Below, piece after piece: positions 1 through 17,230 of a stretch of DNA of 64,000 bases. The stretch spans positions 3,658,001 through 3,722,000 of the forward strand of contig NC_089176.1 in assembly GCF_947507565.1 (NCBI RefSeq). Reading direction: 5' to 3'. The stretch comes from Oscarella lobularis. Its lineage: Eukaryota; Porifera; Homoscleromorpha; Homosclerophorida; Oscarellidae. How positions within the stretch are numbered: position 1 is the stretch's first letter; every line of letters begins with the position of its first letter. The notes beneath the pieces are model-generated. The model made no database searches. It was not told where the DNA came from and saw nothing but the letters and a program-made list of their open reading frames with translations. The position numbers and the translations under genes are program-made.

Positions 1-14
1 CGCTTCTCGAAAGC

Positions 15-365
15 ATGGTAATGTAGTACGGTCGTTGGCCGTCAACTCTCTCCTTCACGTCTGTGTTTCATCGTTCTTAGCCGAAAGAAATAAAAGAGAT
101 AAAGGACTTTCTACTGACAGCAAGACGGACGGACGCTAAATGTAAGGCTAGGACCCCTTTTAGGGGTACGATACTTCGCGCACGATCCACGCTTATTCGT
201 TTTTTGTGCACAGCGGTCAAGATCATGAAGACACGACAGAAAGTGAAATTCAAGGTCCGCTGCAGTCGATACCTCTACACCCTCGTGGTGACGGATCACG
301 AGAAGGCGGAGAAACTGAAGCAGTCTCTCCCACCCGGACTCTCAGTGAAGGAACTGAAAAGCTAA
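15..365 (+). CDS. RPL38: Ribosomal protein L38 (eL38), complete, three exons
   Basis: This encodes large-subunit ribosomal protein eL38, a cytosolic component of the 60S subunit. Three exons join in frame: 15-17 holds only the start codon and is followed directly by a GT donor, then 81-141, then 214-365 ending in TAA. The joined product is 71 residues, the family's usual length. It begins [17 protein letters not shown] and carries the conserved [14 protein letters not shown] core and the C-terminal [15 protein letters not shown], close to animal L38. A one-codon first exon, with the 5' UTR mostly upstream of the window, fits the usual organisation of ribosomal protein genes, whose coding exons are often split right after ATG. 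AATAAA-like A/T-rich sequence follows at about 400-420. The family call is near certain; the single-codon exon 1 is inferred from the splice sites. Confidence 0.95.
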
Positions 366-570
366 GGAGTTTGAATCTGTACTCTCGTCCACCAATAGTA
401 TAAAAAATAAAATAAATAAAAAATGCGTTGGGAGTAAAGGGAGGGGTTGGTATCCGGGATTGTTTCTTTATCGCTTGTGTCGAATTCGCGACGGCTTTCG
501 TTTTCCCACGATCATGCACTCAATTCGAACGCTAGACTAATTGAGAAAGTCCGAACACACTCGCGTCCAA

Positions 571-3500
571 ATGGAAACCGAGTCGCCACGCTTGCGAACG
601 CGGGTTCCGTCGAAAACTCGAGGCAAAGGCCGTCAAATCGACGCTACGGACAGTAAGAAACAAGCGAACGCGACCCTCGCTACGGCAAACGACGTTGCCT
701 AATAAAACAAAGAAGACAGACTTAGTTTGGGACACCGAAATCGCCATAACAAAACGCGCGCTTCCGTTTCTCGTTGCAGGCGTGTTACTCGTGCGTCCTA
801 TGCCGCCGGACGATGTCATCGACGACCTATTCGAACGCTTTCTGGTGAGAGCAAGAGAAGGGGAGTGTCGTTACCGTGGCATTTGGCGTCTGCGTAGGAG
901 AAAATGAATCTGTCGCCGGAGAAGTGTGCCGAGGTGCAGAGTCGCTCGCGCGACGACAAGTGGAAGTTGCTCTGCGCGAAAGTGAGTGAAAAAATTCCGA
1001 CCCGGAAGCCTCGACTTCAGTCTCGCGCCACTCCCCGCCCCTCTTACCCATAATGTACCAGGACGACATGAAGAGCCCGTTCTCGGTCGACTACTACATC
1101 GGGCAGCTGAATCGACACATGAGCGCGCCCGTACGATCGCGTCGACCCAAGCGAAAGCATTTGAAAAGACTCAGTCCCATCGGCGATCTCCTCAAGTCGC
1201 TCGAAGTCGACTTGAGAACGAGTCCGAATAACGAGTAAGACGATAACGATAGAGAGAGCGCTATAGAACCTCGCGATTTCAAGTTGGCTCATGCGATTTA
1301 TCGATCAACCCAACTCGGGCGCTCTTCTTCTCGTCGAATTCCTACGCTACATTCAATCGGACGACGTCGAACGACCGAAAAAGAAAAAATACGACGTACT
1401 CTTGAAGGACGGCGTCGACGAGCATCGATGCGTTCTGTGCGTTCGCGCGCTGATGAGCCATCGCGTAAGCGCGCGTCCCCCATTGGGCGCTCCACTTCCA
1501 AAAAACTAGATTTTCTACTTTTTAGTACGGTTTTATCGCCGTTTTGGGCTACGACGACAGTCTGAGCGTGCTCGTGATGAGTCTACGTTCAAATAGTCGA
1601 AAAACGCGATCGATTATATATAAGGCAAGAGAGAGAGAGAGAGAGCGTTTTGAAGATATTTTCTTTTTGATTTTTTGGCGGGTTTAGTTGTTCACCACTG
1701 CTCTACTGACGCCGGGCGGTCACAAGAAGGTCGTCAAGGCGCTCGACGCTTTTCGCGTCGAGACGGACGAATCGGTTCGCTTTGAGACGATAGTGCATCA
1801 GATAACGGAGGAGCCGCTGGATCCGGGTTTCCAGGTACTGTCCTCGTTGCGACGTTATGATGAGGTTAATGACGTCATAGAGAGGATTTTTATTTTTTAG
1901 ACGTCCGTTTTGGTGTTTTTGAATACGCTCGTTCATTCGACGTCGCGCATGAACGATCGCATATTCTTTCAGCAAGAGATCTTGAGAGCCGGCTTCGATC
2001 CCGATCTCATTCAACGGGTAAGATATCGAGATGTATTAGATGAGACTAATAACTCCCCGTAACTGAATCGTTCAATCAATCGATTACGGAGAAATCGAAT
2101 TAGTAGTATTACCTTGACGCAAACAAGCTGAATCCGTGTCCAGCTTTAGTTCCAAGAAAGTTTAGGCAAGAAAAACATTGTTAATTAATCAATAAGTCTG
2201 TCTTGAGAGACTTTCTTCTCTGTTGTCACCGGTGATAGCGCGTCTCCTGTTTGCATTTCATTGAAGCGAACCGGTCTCATAGATACCAGCACACGTGACG
2301 GATACGTATGCATAATATAGACAACAAGCTCTTTATTTAATCAAAGCGTCCCTTAGCTACTGTGACTGTAGTCGAATTAAAGAGAGGTTTTATTTATTTA
2401 TTTATTTATCTGTCTTCGTAGTCATTGAAGGAGAGCGATGAGGAGTCGGTCCTACGCGAGCTGGCCGACTGGCGCAGTCAGTACATCGACGTCCAAGCCG
2501 TTATGGACGAATTCGTCGAATTGCGCAATCGCGGTAGCGTCCTTCGCGACGAGGTGACGTTGCTCACGAAAAAGATCGAGGAGTCCGATACGGAGCGCGT
2601 GGCGTTGATTCTGAAGAAGGATCTCATCGCCGCTCAAATGGACACGTACATGCGAAAGGCGCAGGAACTGAGAACGGCACTCGAAGCCGTTCTCAAGGAA
2701 TTTAATAGAGAAACGGGGAAAAAGACGGGCGTCGATTTATCGCCGGATCTTTTGAAACCGGTCGTGCCGCCGCCTTCCGTCGAAGTCGCGCCGGCGGCGC
2801 CGCCACCACCTCCGCCACCTCCGCCACCCGGTAGAAAGAAAAAGAACTCAAATTTGAATTTTTGAGAAGTCTCCTTTTTCGTAGGGGCTCCCGGCGCTCC
2901 GCCGCCGCCGCCTCCGCCTCCTGGTATTGGGCCTGGTGCCGGTAAGGGGGAAAGACTTATTTTCCCGGTGGATTAGTTTGATTTGGGTTTTGGACTACTA
3001 CAGCTCGGAAAAATCAGAAGAAGAAGGTTATATCGAATGTGCCGTTGCCCATGTTGAATTGGGTGCCACTGCAGCAGGAAGTTCCCAATTCATGCTTTGC
3101 TGTAAGTTTGAAATGTGTACCACTGTCTCGATTGTTTGAGAATCTTGCTTGGCATAGCGTTGTTTGTTTAGAGCAAGTACAGTGTAGCTTTAGGCAATTT
3201 GGGGGAGGGAGCATGTTTGATTATAAGTGGATAATCAGACAGCTACTTATTTATGCATTTTATGCTTCCCTAAAGGGTCGCTCTAACGATGTCGTTATAA
3301 TGATAGGATATGGACGAGACGGTTGTGTATAAAGAAATTGATTTTACGGAATTCGAAAGGCTGTTTCAAGTGAAGAGGTTTCAGCGAGACGACGACAATA
3401 AAGCGAAGCGAGAAGCTTGTGAGACAGATAGAAGGAAAAGAGAAAAAAACTCATATTTAATTTCCTATTTAGTAATTAAAAAAGCTGCGGAGCGAATTAC

Positions 3501-5133
3501 AGTCATCGAATCAAATCGCGCGCGGAATCTGAGTAAGAGAAAACGAGAATTAGACGAGAGACGACTTGAAGAATTTCGTCTATTTTTTTTCAGTTATTGC
3601 TAAAAGGCGAGTAGGATTGCCGGCGGCTCTCGTGCAACGCCACATCAACAACATGGACTTGGACGGAATCTGTGCCGAGCACGTGGAACTCTTACTCAAA
3701 TTTATACCTACAAAGGAAGAGGTAAATGTCTTGAGTTGATGACTGATTTGGGTTGGGGGGAGACCGCGCGTGGTTTTCTTCCTTAGTTGAGCGCCTTGGC
3801 GAAACACGCGCACGAATTCGATAAGCTCGGCGAAGCGGAGCAGTTTCTTTTTCAAATGGCGAAAATTGAGAGATACGAGTCGCGGCTGAGCGTCCTCGCT
3901 TTCATGGGCTACTTCGACGAATTGGTTGAAGCAATCACGCCGGTAACGTTAAGATGAGAGATTCCAGTGGGCCAGAACTTACGAACAATGTATTTGCATT
4001 CTGTAGAAAATCGAAGCCGTTTTGAACGCTTCTCTGGCGTTAATCAACAGCGAGAAAGTGAAGAAATTATTTCAGGTGAGGGGGATCCTATTGGTCGCAT
4101 TCCGGCATTTTTAGAGTCCGACTCTTAGATTATACTCGCGTTCGGTAACTACATGAATAGCAGTAGACGCGGTGCCGCCTATGGATTCCGACTCGATTCG
4201 TTGGGACGGGTAAGGGATAGAGAAAGAGAACGCATGAATCGATGAAGGATTTGACCGTAGCTTGGCGACACGCGGTCGCAAGATCGAAAAATGTCCCTCC
4301 TTCATTACATCGTCGACGTCGTCGACCGGCACTATCCGCATATAGCCGATTTCGGAGATAATCTGGATTTTAGCAAAGCCAAAGGAGGTCCGAAATCTCG
4401 TTTCATTAATTAGCAATAAAAATTTTAGTTTTTTCTTACGTAGTTTCGATGATGACTCTCGTCGCGGATGTGCAGGGCTTGAGAAAAGGAATCGACTTGA
4501 CGTTATTTGAGCGCGAGAAGCAAAGTTCTAACTACATTCTCTACATATCCTTTTCACACTCTCTAATGGCTCTAGTCGCATACAGTCATTTTTCCTTGAC
4601 TCTTTCGTCTCCACTGTTTCTATAATAGGGCGTCCAAACGAGTGGCGAAAATTTCGGAGGCGTATAAGCGAATGGACGACGCTTACGGTCGCGTCTGTCA
4701 GATGTTCTGCGAGAGCGCTCGCACGACCGAACCGAGCGAATTGTTTGGCCCTTTCAAGGCATTCGTCAACGCCTACAAGGTTAAAACGAAGACGTTATTT
4801 TTCCTTTCTCGATCCTCTGGTTTTTCTCTGCAGGAGGCGTTGAAAGATAACGAGAATCGGCGGCGGAAAGAATCGCAGGAGGCGGCGAAAGCGCCCCTCG
4901 CCGTACGAGTGAAACCCGAGCCGAATCTCCTCCAGTCAATCAGCGAAGAAGTCGCCGCCGTCGCCGCCGCCAAGCTGACGCCGGCGACGTGGAAAGTAAA
5001 AAGCGATCGATCGCCGCCGAAAAAGAAGAAGGAAAAGAAAGAGAAAAAGGAGAAGAAGAAGAAGAAAAAGAAAGGAGAGGTGATGGTCGACGAACGCGGT
5101 ATGCTTCAAATCGCCGGTCAAACAGCATCCGCT

Positions 5134-5169
<36 letters not shown>

Positions 5170-5565
5170 GCACTGGGCACTGTTCCTCTCTCCGTCGCGC
5201 ACAGCACGGGAGCCGAAGTGGCGATACGAGCGTCGGTTCGACGTCCAGCTGCCTTGCTTAATTCCGTCGACAGCGCCTACTCGAGCCAGTCTTCTTCTTC
5301 CGCGACGGTCTCGGAAACGACGCCGCCGAATGCCGCCGTTGCGATGTATAGCGAAGTGACGGCAGCGCCGGCTGATTCGGAGGAAGATCTCTACGCGAAA
5401 GTGAACGTTCGAGGCAATGGGAAGGTAAAGGTGGAATCGGATGCTCTGTATGATGACGTGGAGTATAAGTCGGAGACGTTGAGGAGTGAATTGCCGCCGC
5501 CTTTGCCGTCTCGTGGATATTTAGAAGTGGATGGGAGTCTCCATGATTCTGTTGATAACCAGTGA
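571..5565 (+). CDS. FMNL: Formin of the FMNL (formin-like) type with a tyrosine-motif tail
   Basis: Actin nucleator and elongator. Exon 1 (571-652, METESPR...) splices to 780-844, giving [15 protein letters not shown]. The next exon continues with [12 protein letters not shown]...[10 protein letters not shown], the FMNL-type GTPase-binding start. FH3 follows ([24 protein letters not shown]). A coiled-coil region occupies 2422-2700, then polyproline FH1 at about 2770-2935. FH2 starts with [10 protein letters not shown] and holds [10 protein letters not shown], the knob/post motifs near 3600-4000, [17 protein letters not shown] and LLHYIVDVV. The last part holds a Lys-rich stretch (5020-5080), a second polyproline run (5138-5168) and a tail with YSEV, YAKV, YDDVEY and YLEV. 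Unlike vertebrate FMNLs there is no Met-Gly myristoylation start. Most splice joins are clear; the join near 4530-4630 is not resolved. The 2018-2421 intron shows nothing recognisable. Confidence 0.9.
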
Positions 5566-5821
5566 GCGCTCTTTCTTCATTGTGTCTTAGGATTAATGAC
5601 TTAAGTCTACAGTATGTTCCATTGAGACTAGAGAGACTAGACATTAGATTTTGTACTCATTTGTACTATTTTGTAAGATGCATTACATAGCAGAAGTGCA
5701 GGGGACGGTATGCCTCGAAAGTGGTAAGCACGGACAAAGAAACCTTCATTGGCGAAAAAAAGAATGCGGAAATACCTTGCTGACGTCAAAGCCGTGTTGT
5801 ATTTTTTTAACGCACGTTGGT

Positions 5822-7587
5822 ATGGAAGCAACCTCCTCGCCGTCCACGGCGCAGTCGCGTCGCCAGCTTCTGTTGAAAGCATCGTCACAAAAGTCGAAGC
5901 TTAGACCAAAGCCAAACGGCAGCAGCATGGTTGTCGACTACTATTACGCCGTCCAGCACCCGAACGAAGCCGACGACGAAACAGGCGCAGAACTCGCTCG
6001 CGGACGCGCGTGTAGCTTCGGAACGGTTCTCAAACGGGACGGGAGTAGCACGAAGAAGTGTTTCGTGATCAGCCCGATCGGCTGCGACGAGTCCGAAGTG
6101 AGAAAACAGAGGCGCGGAAACGGACGTTCGCGTCATCTTCCCTCCTTTTTCCTAGATCCGCCAACACGCGAACGACGTCTTCAATTTTATTATATTGCCC
6201 GCTCTGCACAGTCGCAATGTCGATTGCGTTCGATCAGACATGATCACGGATTTAGGCCAGGTAATTAATTTAAACTTATAATTAGACACTTTACTTACAC
6301 GTGCGTACGTGGTATAAGGGCATTTTACATTAAATTCCGCGCTACATCCGGTTTCTCTGATACATATAAAGTATTGATTTCCTCATACAGATCACCGATC
6401 AAATGTATGAAGCAATTTTCCAATGGGACTTGTGCGTCGCCGTGCTGACGTTTCTCAATCCGAACGTCTTCTACGAGCTGGCGCTGCGCCACTGCGTCGG
6501 CCTTCCCGTCATTTGTCTGATCGAGCGAGGCCAGTCGCTGCCGTTCAACGTCTCCGACATGCGAGTCATCGAGTACACGCTCAAACCGAAGCTTCTCTTT
6601 GAGGGATCATACGCTGAAGAGGTAAAAAAGGAATGAAATTGTTTGTGAAAGTCTGTTAAAACAGGACGTCTAGGTGGCTGATGCTGTTGACTCTCTGGCT
6701 AGAAATCACTGGAAGTGTCCGTATCCGTTTGCCAAGTTTAGTCCAAGTATTTGCTCAGCTCCCACCTATTATAGTGATAGTCATGACATGGAGGTAGGTA
6801 GGATAGGCTTGCAGTATTTATATGCTATATCAGGTTTTCTTTCTCAGTCTCGTTGGAATGAGAGTCAGTGGTCTGAGTTCCTTCATCAGGCACAGGATCA
6901 CCTGGACATTATGGGAGCGGCGCTTCGACACGTGAAAAAATATGAGGATGACATAAAAGAAGTTGCGCTCAGAAAGTGCCATGTAAACAAAAAAACAATC
7001 AGAGATTGGAATGAAATTTAAATTTGTTTTCTCTCGTAGGTTAGATTGCTGATGTGGGATCACGAAAGTCCGTCATTCAAAAGTAAAACATATTTTTCAT
7101 CTTTTTTCGAATTTCAAACCGTTTTTCTCAGGTATGACGAACCTAACGGGAAAGCAGTATGAAGCATTGAAGTTGAATGTTGATCATTGGTATTCTGGTC
7201 TGGCTGTTCTGGCAAGAAGGTATGAAATGCTTTTTAATAATTATAATATTAATTGTCTTCTATTTGCTCGTAAGTTCTGAGTATATTACGCTTCGAAAAA
7301 CGACTTGTGGCACAACGTTGTTTAGCTGCGTTTCAACAGAGAAAGAGGTATTTATTGGACATATGGCACATGGTCTTGCAAGAGTGCTGCAAGGTTTTTT
7401 CTAGGTGATTTATCAGCCAGACTTTTTTGACTTGTCATCGTTTGAAAACAACCCTGTGTTCTACTCCAATGACACGAAATCTTCTCTTTATCTTGCCGTT
7501 CAGTCGGATTTTAATCTGCTTTGGGAGCTAAATGCAAATGCTGACTCCTCATTGGAAGAAGTTGATGGTAGCAGTGAAAAAGCCTAA
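5822..7587 (+). CDS. Deoxyribosyltransferase/TIR-like effector-type protein, copy A
   Basis: Nine exons join in frame: 5822-6097, 6156-6260, 6391-6621, 6674-6793, 6848-6982, 7040-7082, 7132-7219, 7275-7347 and 7405-7587, giving 417 residues. The N-terminal third is low complexity and ends in SMVVDYYY. The core (residues about 80-210) reads KKCFVISPIG, IRQHANDVFNFIILPAL, WDLCVAVLTFLNPNVFYELALR and LPVICLIERGQSLPFNV. That pattern matches prokaryotic proteins with a nucleoside-deoxyribosyltransferase/TIR-like Rossmannoid fold (N-P-N-V-x-Y-E-L signature). The C-terminal half has DIMGAALR, VRLLMWD and LLWELN, which recall a small domain found C-terminally in bacterial signalling proteins (from memory, PLD-like/DUF5919-like). 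No signal peptide or TM is seen, so it is probably cytosolic. Function is unknown; hydrolysis of a nucleoside or NAD-type substrate is inference. Confidence 0.82.
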
Positions 7588-7721
7588 TATAACGGTTCAT
7601 AATCAAATATTCTATTTAATTAATATTTTCGGTGACTTAATTTGTAGTACACTATGCATGCTATTAATTAATTAAACGCAAGGGGAGGATCATTCGGGAG
7701 ATCGTCTCGCGGAGATACTTT

Positions 7722-9496
7722 ATGAGCAATCAACACAAACATCGTCATCACCACCGCTCGCAGTCGTCGCAGTCTCGATCGCACCACCACAGTACGCCGC
7801 TACGCCACGAGCTCAGCGTCCATCATCCCACCATGCATCGCTCGGCGACTTCTGCTCTTTTTCGTCCGTCGGGCGACGGCGACGCGAGCATGGTCGTCGA
7901 TTACTACTACGGCATGCATCATCGCGACATGACGATCGGCGAAAACGACGACGGCGAAAGCGAGAGCGAGCACAAGCGCTGCTTCGTTCTATCGCCCATC
8001 GGACCCGAAGGATCGGAGGTGAGGAAGAGACCACGCCTACTTTCCTTACGCGGATGACTCGCAGCCTTCGTACAGATACGCCAGCACGCCGACGACGTTC
8101 TCTCCTTCATCATCATGCCGGCGACGCACTCGCGAAACATCGAGTGCGTGCGATCGGACATGAAATCGGACGTCGGCGGGGTGAGGACGGAAAAATTTAG
8201 CAAACAAACGCGAATCCTGTCCAATTTTAGATCACTGACGTCGTTTACGACGCCGTCTTCAATTGGGACCTCTGTATCGCCGTTCTGACGTCGCTCAATC
8301 CGAACGTCTTCTACGAACTCGCTTTACGCCAGTGCGTCGGTCTTCCTGTCATCTGTCTCATTCAGAAAGGGGATCGGGTCCCGTTCGACGTCGCCGATCA
8401 GCGTCTGATCGAGTATACGCTGAATCCGACGCCGCTCTTTCAGGGAAAGTACGCTCAACAGGTAGGTGTGCCTTGTTTGCATTCCTAAAACCCCACCCCA
8501 CGTAGACGTATCCATACAACAGTATAAGGGTGACCTATACTGTACATAGGCAACATCTCATCTAAGTCGTTAAATTTTCAGGTTGCCAATGCTATTGATT
8601 CGTTAGCAGAACAGGAGTGGAAGACTGACTATGCGTTTGCCAAGTTTCAGCCGCGAATCTGCTCGGCTCCAATGTACTTTGGCAAGATGCATGATCTTAG
8701 GGTGAGGAGGAATTTTCAGAGGGGTTCGCGCGTTCTTCTTATCTACTCTCTCCTTTCGCGACAGCAAAGGGGAGGCGTCACTCTCGGCGAAACGATTCAA
8801 CATTCGACTCACGTGGACATCATGGGCACGACGTTGAGAAGATGGAAGAAGTACGAGGACGATTTGAAGGTGGCTGCTGCTAAACAGTGCGACGTAAGAA
8901 CAACTCTCTGTTCATTGTCATAAAAATTAATAGAGGTTATTATTTTTAGGTGAGAATTCTGATGATGGATAAAGACAATCCAGCACTTTCTAGTACGAGG
9001 CTTTGAAAGGGAATTCGTTCTAATAATGTGGTCTTTAGATTTGGTTAGCTTAAAGGGAAAGCAACTTGAGGCTCTAAGATTGACTCTTGACGACGTTTCA
9101 ACGTTCTACGCAGCTCTGGCTAGAAGGTACCCACAAAGACCTAGTTAGAACTCAAGTGCATTTTCTATCTTAGTTCCAAATACATAACTCTTCGCAAAGT
9201 GAAGAATGGCGCAATGCTTTTTAGTTATTGTAGAACCGATAAGGAGGTGAGAGTCGCATGGCACGTGTATCCACGGAAACGAGAGCGTTGCTCTCTCTTT
9301 TTCTTAGATGATTTACCAGCCGCATTTCTACGATCAAGGAAACGAGGATACGCCCGTCTGGCACTGCGAATCGTCATCGACGTTGTACCACTCTGCCAAG
9401 GGAGATTTCGAACTGCTTTGGGAACGAAACAGGGAAGATGAAATCACGTGCTGTAATGATGATGATCACGATGATGACGAAGCGCAGGTATCGTGA
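7722..9496 (+). CDS. Deoxyribosyltransferase/TIR-like effector-type protein, copy B (tandem paralogue)
   Basis: Nine exons with exactly the same phases as the upstream gene: 7722-8018, 8076-8180, 8231-8461, 8582-8701, 8765-8893, 8950-8992, 9039-9126, 9174-9246 and 9308-9496. Exons 2, 3, 4, 6, 7 and 8 have the same length in both genes, so this is a clear tandem duplication. The N-terminus is His/Ser-rich (HKHRHHHRSQ) but again ends in SMVVDYYY. The core has KRCFVLSPIGPEGSE, IRQHADDVLSFIIMPA, WDLCIAVLTSLNPNVFYELALR and LPVICLIQKGDRVPFDVADQR. The C-terminal domain has VDIMGTTLRRW, VRILMMDKDNPA and FELLWERN and ends in an acidic Asp-rich tail. The Glu of the FYELALR motif, the likely catalytic position in this fold, is kept in both copies, so both may be active. 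The start is the first in-frame ATG of a continuous exon. Confidence 0.82.
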
Positions 9497-9788
9497 AATT
9501 CAATTTTTTAGAAGGGGGTCTTTTTTTAGCTGGCATAGTTGCGTAAAAAAGTGTCAGTGGGCGAAAGATAAAAAAGGCTTTTTTAGTCCCCATCCCTGGT
9601 ATACCAGTCCGGTAGAAAAGTGTATTGACTGTGCTTGGGCATTGGTTGTATGGTGACTTCTCGAAAGGGAGGCTTCCATTCAATGAGATAGGCCATTCTA
9701 GAGGAATCACATTATATGCCATGGTCACCCATAAGATTTTTTAGCTTAGGGGGTGACCATAGCAACGTAGGCGAGTTTATCTTTTTAG
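9497..9788. other. Intergenic between copy B and the DXO 3' end
   Basis: No coding potential is recognised. The stretch holds a short imperfect palindrome at 9721-9760 and otherwise unremarkable sequence between two convergent genes. Confidence 0.5.
9721..9760. repeat. 40-bp imperfect palindrome
   Basis: The left arm ATGGTCACCC (9721-9730) is matched exactly by its reverse complement at 9751-9760. The pairing extends inward through TAAG/CTTA with one mismatch and one indel. It lies between convergent genes and could fold as a hairpin in either transcript or be a remnant of a small fold-back element. Confidence 0.6.
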
Positions 9789-10991
9789 TTACGTTGGATC
9801 GTCTTCAGTGACGACGCTTCGAATCCACGTCAGTAATCGATGGCTAAAGTTTAGGCAGACCGTCGGATCCCACATATCGCGTTTGTCCTGCGAGCGAAAC
9901 AAATGTGATACGCGTTATATTGAATCTATAAAAAAACTCTCACGCGAACGAGTCGGGGCAGTTCGAGCGTTTTGAAGGATTCAAGTCGACTCACAATGCC
10001 GTCGTCGTCTCGCCAACCGCAGACAATCTTCGGGACGCCAATTAGAAATGATTGGGCCCACCAACGAATGACTTTGAACCTGAAAAACGAAGACGATTGG
10101 AAATGAGACGACAGTGTATAAACAAACAGTACTTCAAAAAGGAACGCCTTTGGTGCTCTCTGTCAATACGCCGACTCGTCTTCAACTCAACGTATTGGTT
10201 CGAATTTTCCTGATAAAGAAAACTCGGTTGCCAAGGTTTTAGCCATAGGTAACTAGGGGCCCCCCGTTTCTCGCCTTTTCATAGCAATCCACTTCACCTG
10301 ACATCAAAATTCGAATGTCTCCAAATTTTGTCGAAGCGACACTACAGTACGCTTCCATCTCATTCACTGGCTTCGTCGAGTCGTCCCCTGAGCTTTCCAT
10401 ACGAGACACGTAGTCTTCAAATTTTCTACCCCAATAGCACATCAATTTCATTCGATCCGTCGCCTCGCGTCGTCGCTTCCGCGCCGCTTCCGTTTCGAAT
10501 TCGGCGACGTAGACGGTGCCGTCGAACAGCGTCGCCGCCATCGCCCACGGTTCGCGTCGCTCGTACGGCGTGCACATCATACGCGTCAATTGCCCGCGCC
10601 ATGTGACGACATCGTAGGGGACTTTTCGTCCGCGCGCGCTATCCTTCGCATCCTTTCGACGTATCCACTTCAAAATGGGATTGAGATAGTGCTTCTCGTC
10701 TTCGTTCTTGCTCACGAACTCGTCGTAGCCGACGGAGAGGTCGAAAGCGATCGGTTTCTCCGTCGGCGGCGGCTCGTAGACCTTTCGGCAGCGCGCGTCG
10801 TCGTGAAACGCGCCGTTCCAGTCGAGCGAGTACGCGCCAAGCTCGATCGGTTTTCCGTACGTCGGACAGGCGTTCTCGCCGAAGCGCGAAATCGGATCGA
10901 CTCGAAACGACGCCAACGGGAGCTCCGATTCCAATCGGCTTCGTTTGGCTTCGGCTCCCGCTTCGTCGTCGTCGCCGTCTCGTCGCTTCAT
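9789..10991 (-). CDS. DXO: DXO/Rai1 decapping and decay exoribonuclease
   Basis: DXO removes incomplete or non-canonical caps, including NAD caps, from RNA and degrades the body 5'-3'. Exon 1 (10991-10254) has ELGAYSLDWNGAFHDDARCRK, the VTWRGQLTRMMCTPYERRE block, the FDGTVYVAEFE metal-binding motif and SGEVDC. A GT donor at 10253 joins exon 2 at 10209 to give NQYVELKTSRR, the conserved catalytic E-x-K. Further exons give IRWWAQSFLIGVPKIVCGWRDDDGIV and WDPTVCLNF. All active-site acidic residues and the Lys are present. The reading frame meets a TAA at 9789-9791 just after TEDDPT, so the usual final 30-50 residues (a LFSWEP-like block) are absent unless a further splice at that point is used. 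It is head-to-head with the ABCC gene, 187 bp apart. Confidence 0.88.
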
Positions 10992-11178
10992 CGCTTTGTA
11001 CGGGTGTTTGACGGGTGGGCATGCTTAGTAGAAGAGACAGTGGCGCGAAAATTCGAAACCCATAGAGGCGCGCGTACGTAGTAATTAGGCAACTTTTACC
11101 ACGTGATAAGATCATGTATAAATATGGGTCCTTACGCTATTTTTAAGTCAGTTGCACTTTGGGAGGCCAGTTGTGTGC
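10992..11178. promoter_or_regulatory. Short shared 5' region between DXO and the ABCC gene
   Basis: The two start codons point away from each other and are 187 bp apart, so both promoters must lie here or overlap the genes. A CACGTG E-box-like palindrome is at 11100-11105. No TATA box is convincing. Bidirectional use is inferred from spacing only. Confidence 0.4.
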
Positions 11179-16830
<5,652 letters not shown>

Positions 16831-16932
16831 TATCTATTTGCTCTACTGACAATAAAAGAGCCGGATAAGAGACGGGTTTGTTTATTTTTATTTGTACAAC
16901 GTCATCGAATTACGGCGCAAGTAAGTTCTCTC

Positions 16933-17230
16933 TCAACTCGTCGCTTCTTTCGCTTCTGGCACTAAATAGCTTCGTTTAGGAAGAGCAGAAGACTTTGCGA
17001 TATCGAGAACCGTACGAGGATAGGATCTGGGAACGGATAGTCGCTCTTTTTGACTCGCTTTGGTCCCTGGTCCGGCGATCACCAAAAGGGGGCCTGTAGA
17101 GCGGTATTGAGACAGGTAGGCTCTTTTGTGACCGACTCGTCTTACCCACGACACCCATAAGAACCGAAACAAACAGCACAGGCTGCCTTTCCCAAGCCAC
17201 TTTTAGGAAATCGACCGATTTTCTCAACAT
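16933..17230 (-). CDS. NDUFA3: NDUFA3-like subunit of mitochondrial complex I
   Basis: Supernumerary single-pass subunit of respiratory complex I in the inner mitochondrial membrane. Two exons, 17230-17146 and 17093-16933, join in frame (codon split 1+2) to 81 residues, against 84 in human. The N-terminus MLRKSVDFLKVAWERQPVL, followed by a short hydrophobic segment (FVSVLMGVVGPLLVI), matches NDUFA3, which starts with a basic segment, then FLKNAWDKEPVL and one TM. The C-terminal half is weakly conserved, as expected for this family. It is divergent from the phosphatase gene 388 bp away. Confidence 0.78.

Noticed and set aside
5822-9496. Bacterial contamination or a recent bacterial insert
   Set aside because: Both genes have eight short GT-AG introns at identical positions and lie between clear animal genes, so they are resident eukaryotic genes.
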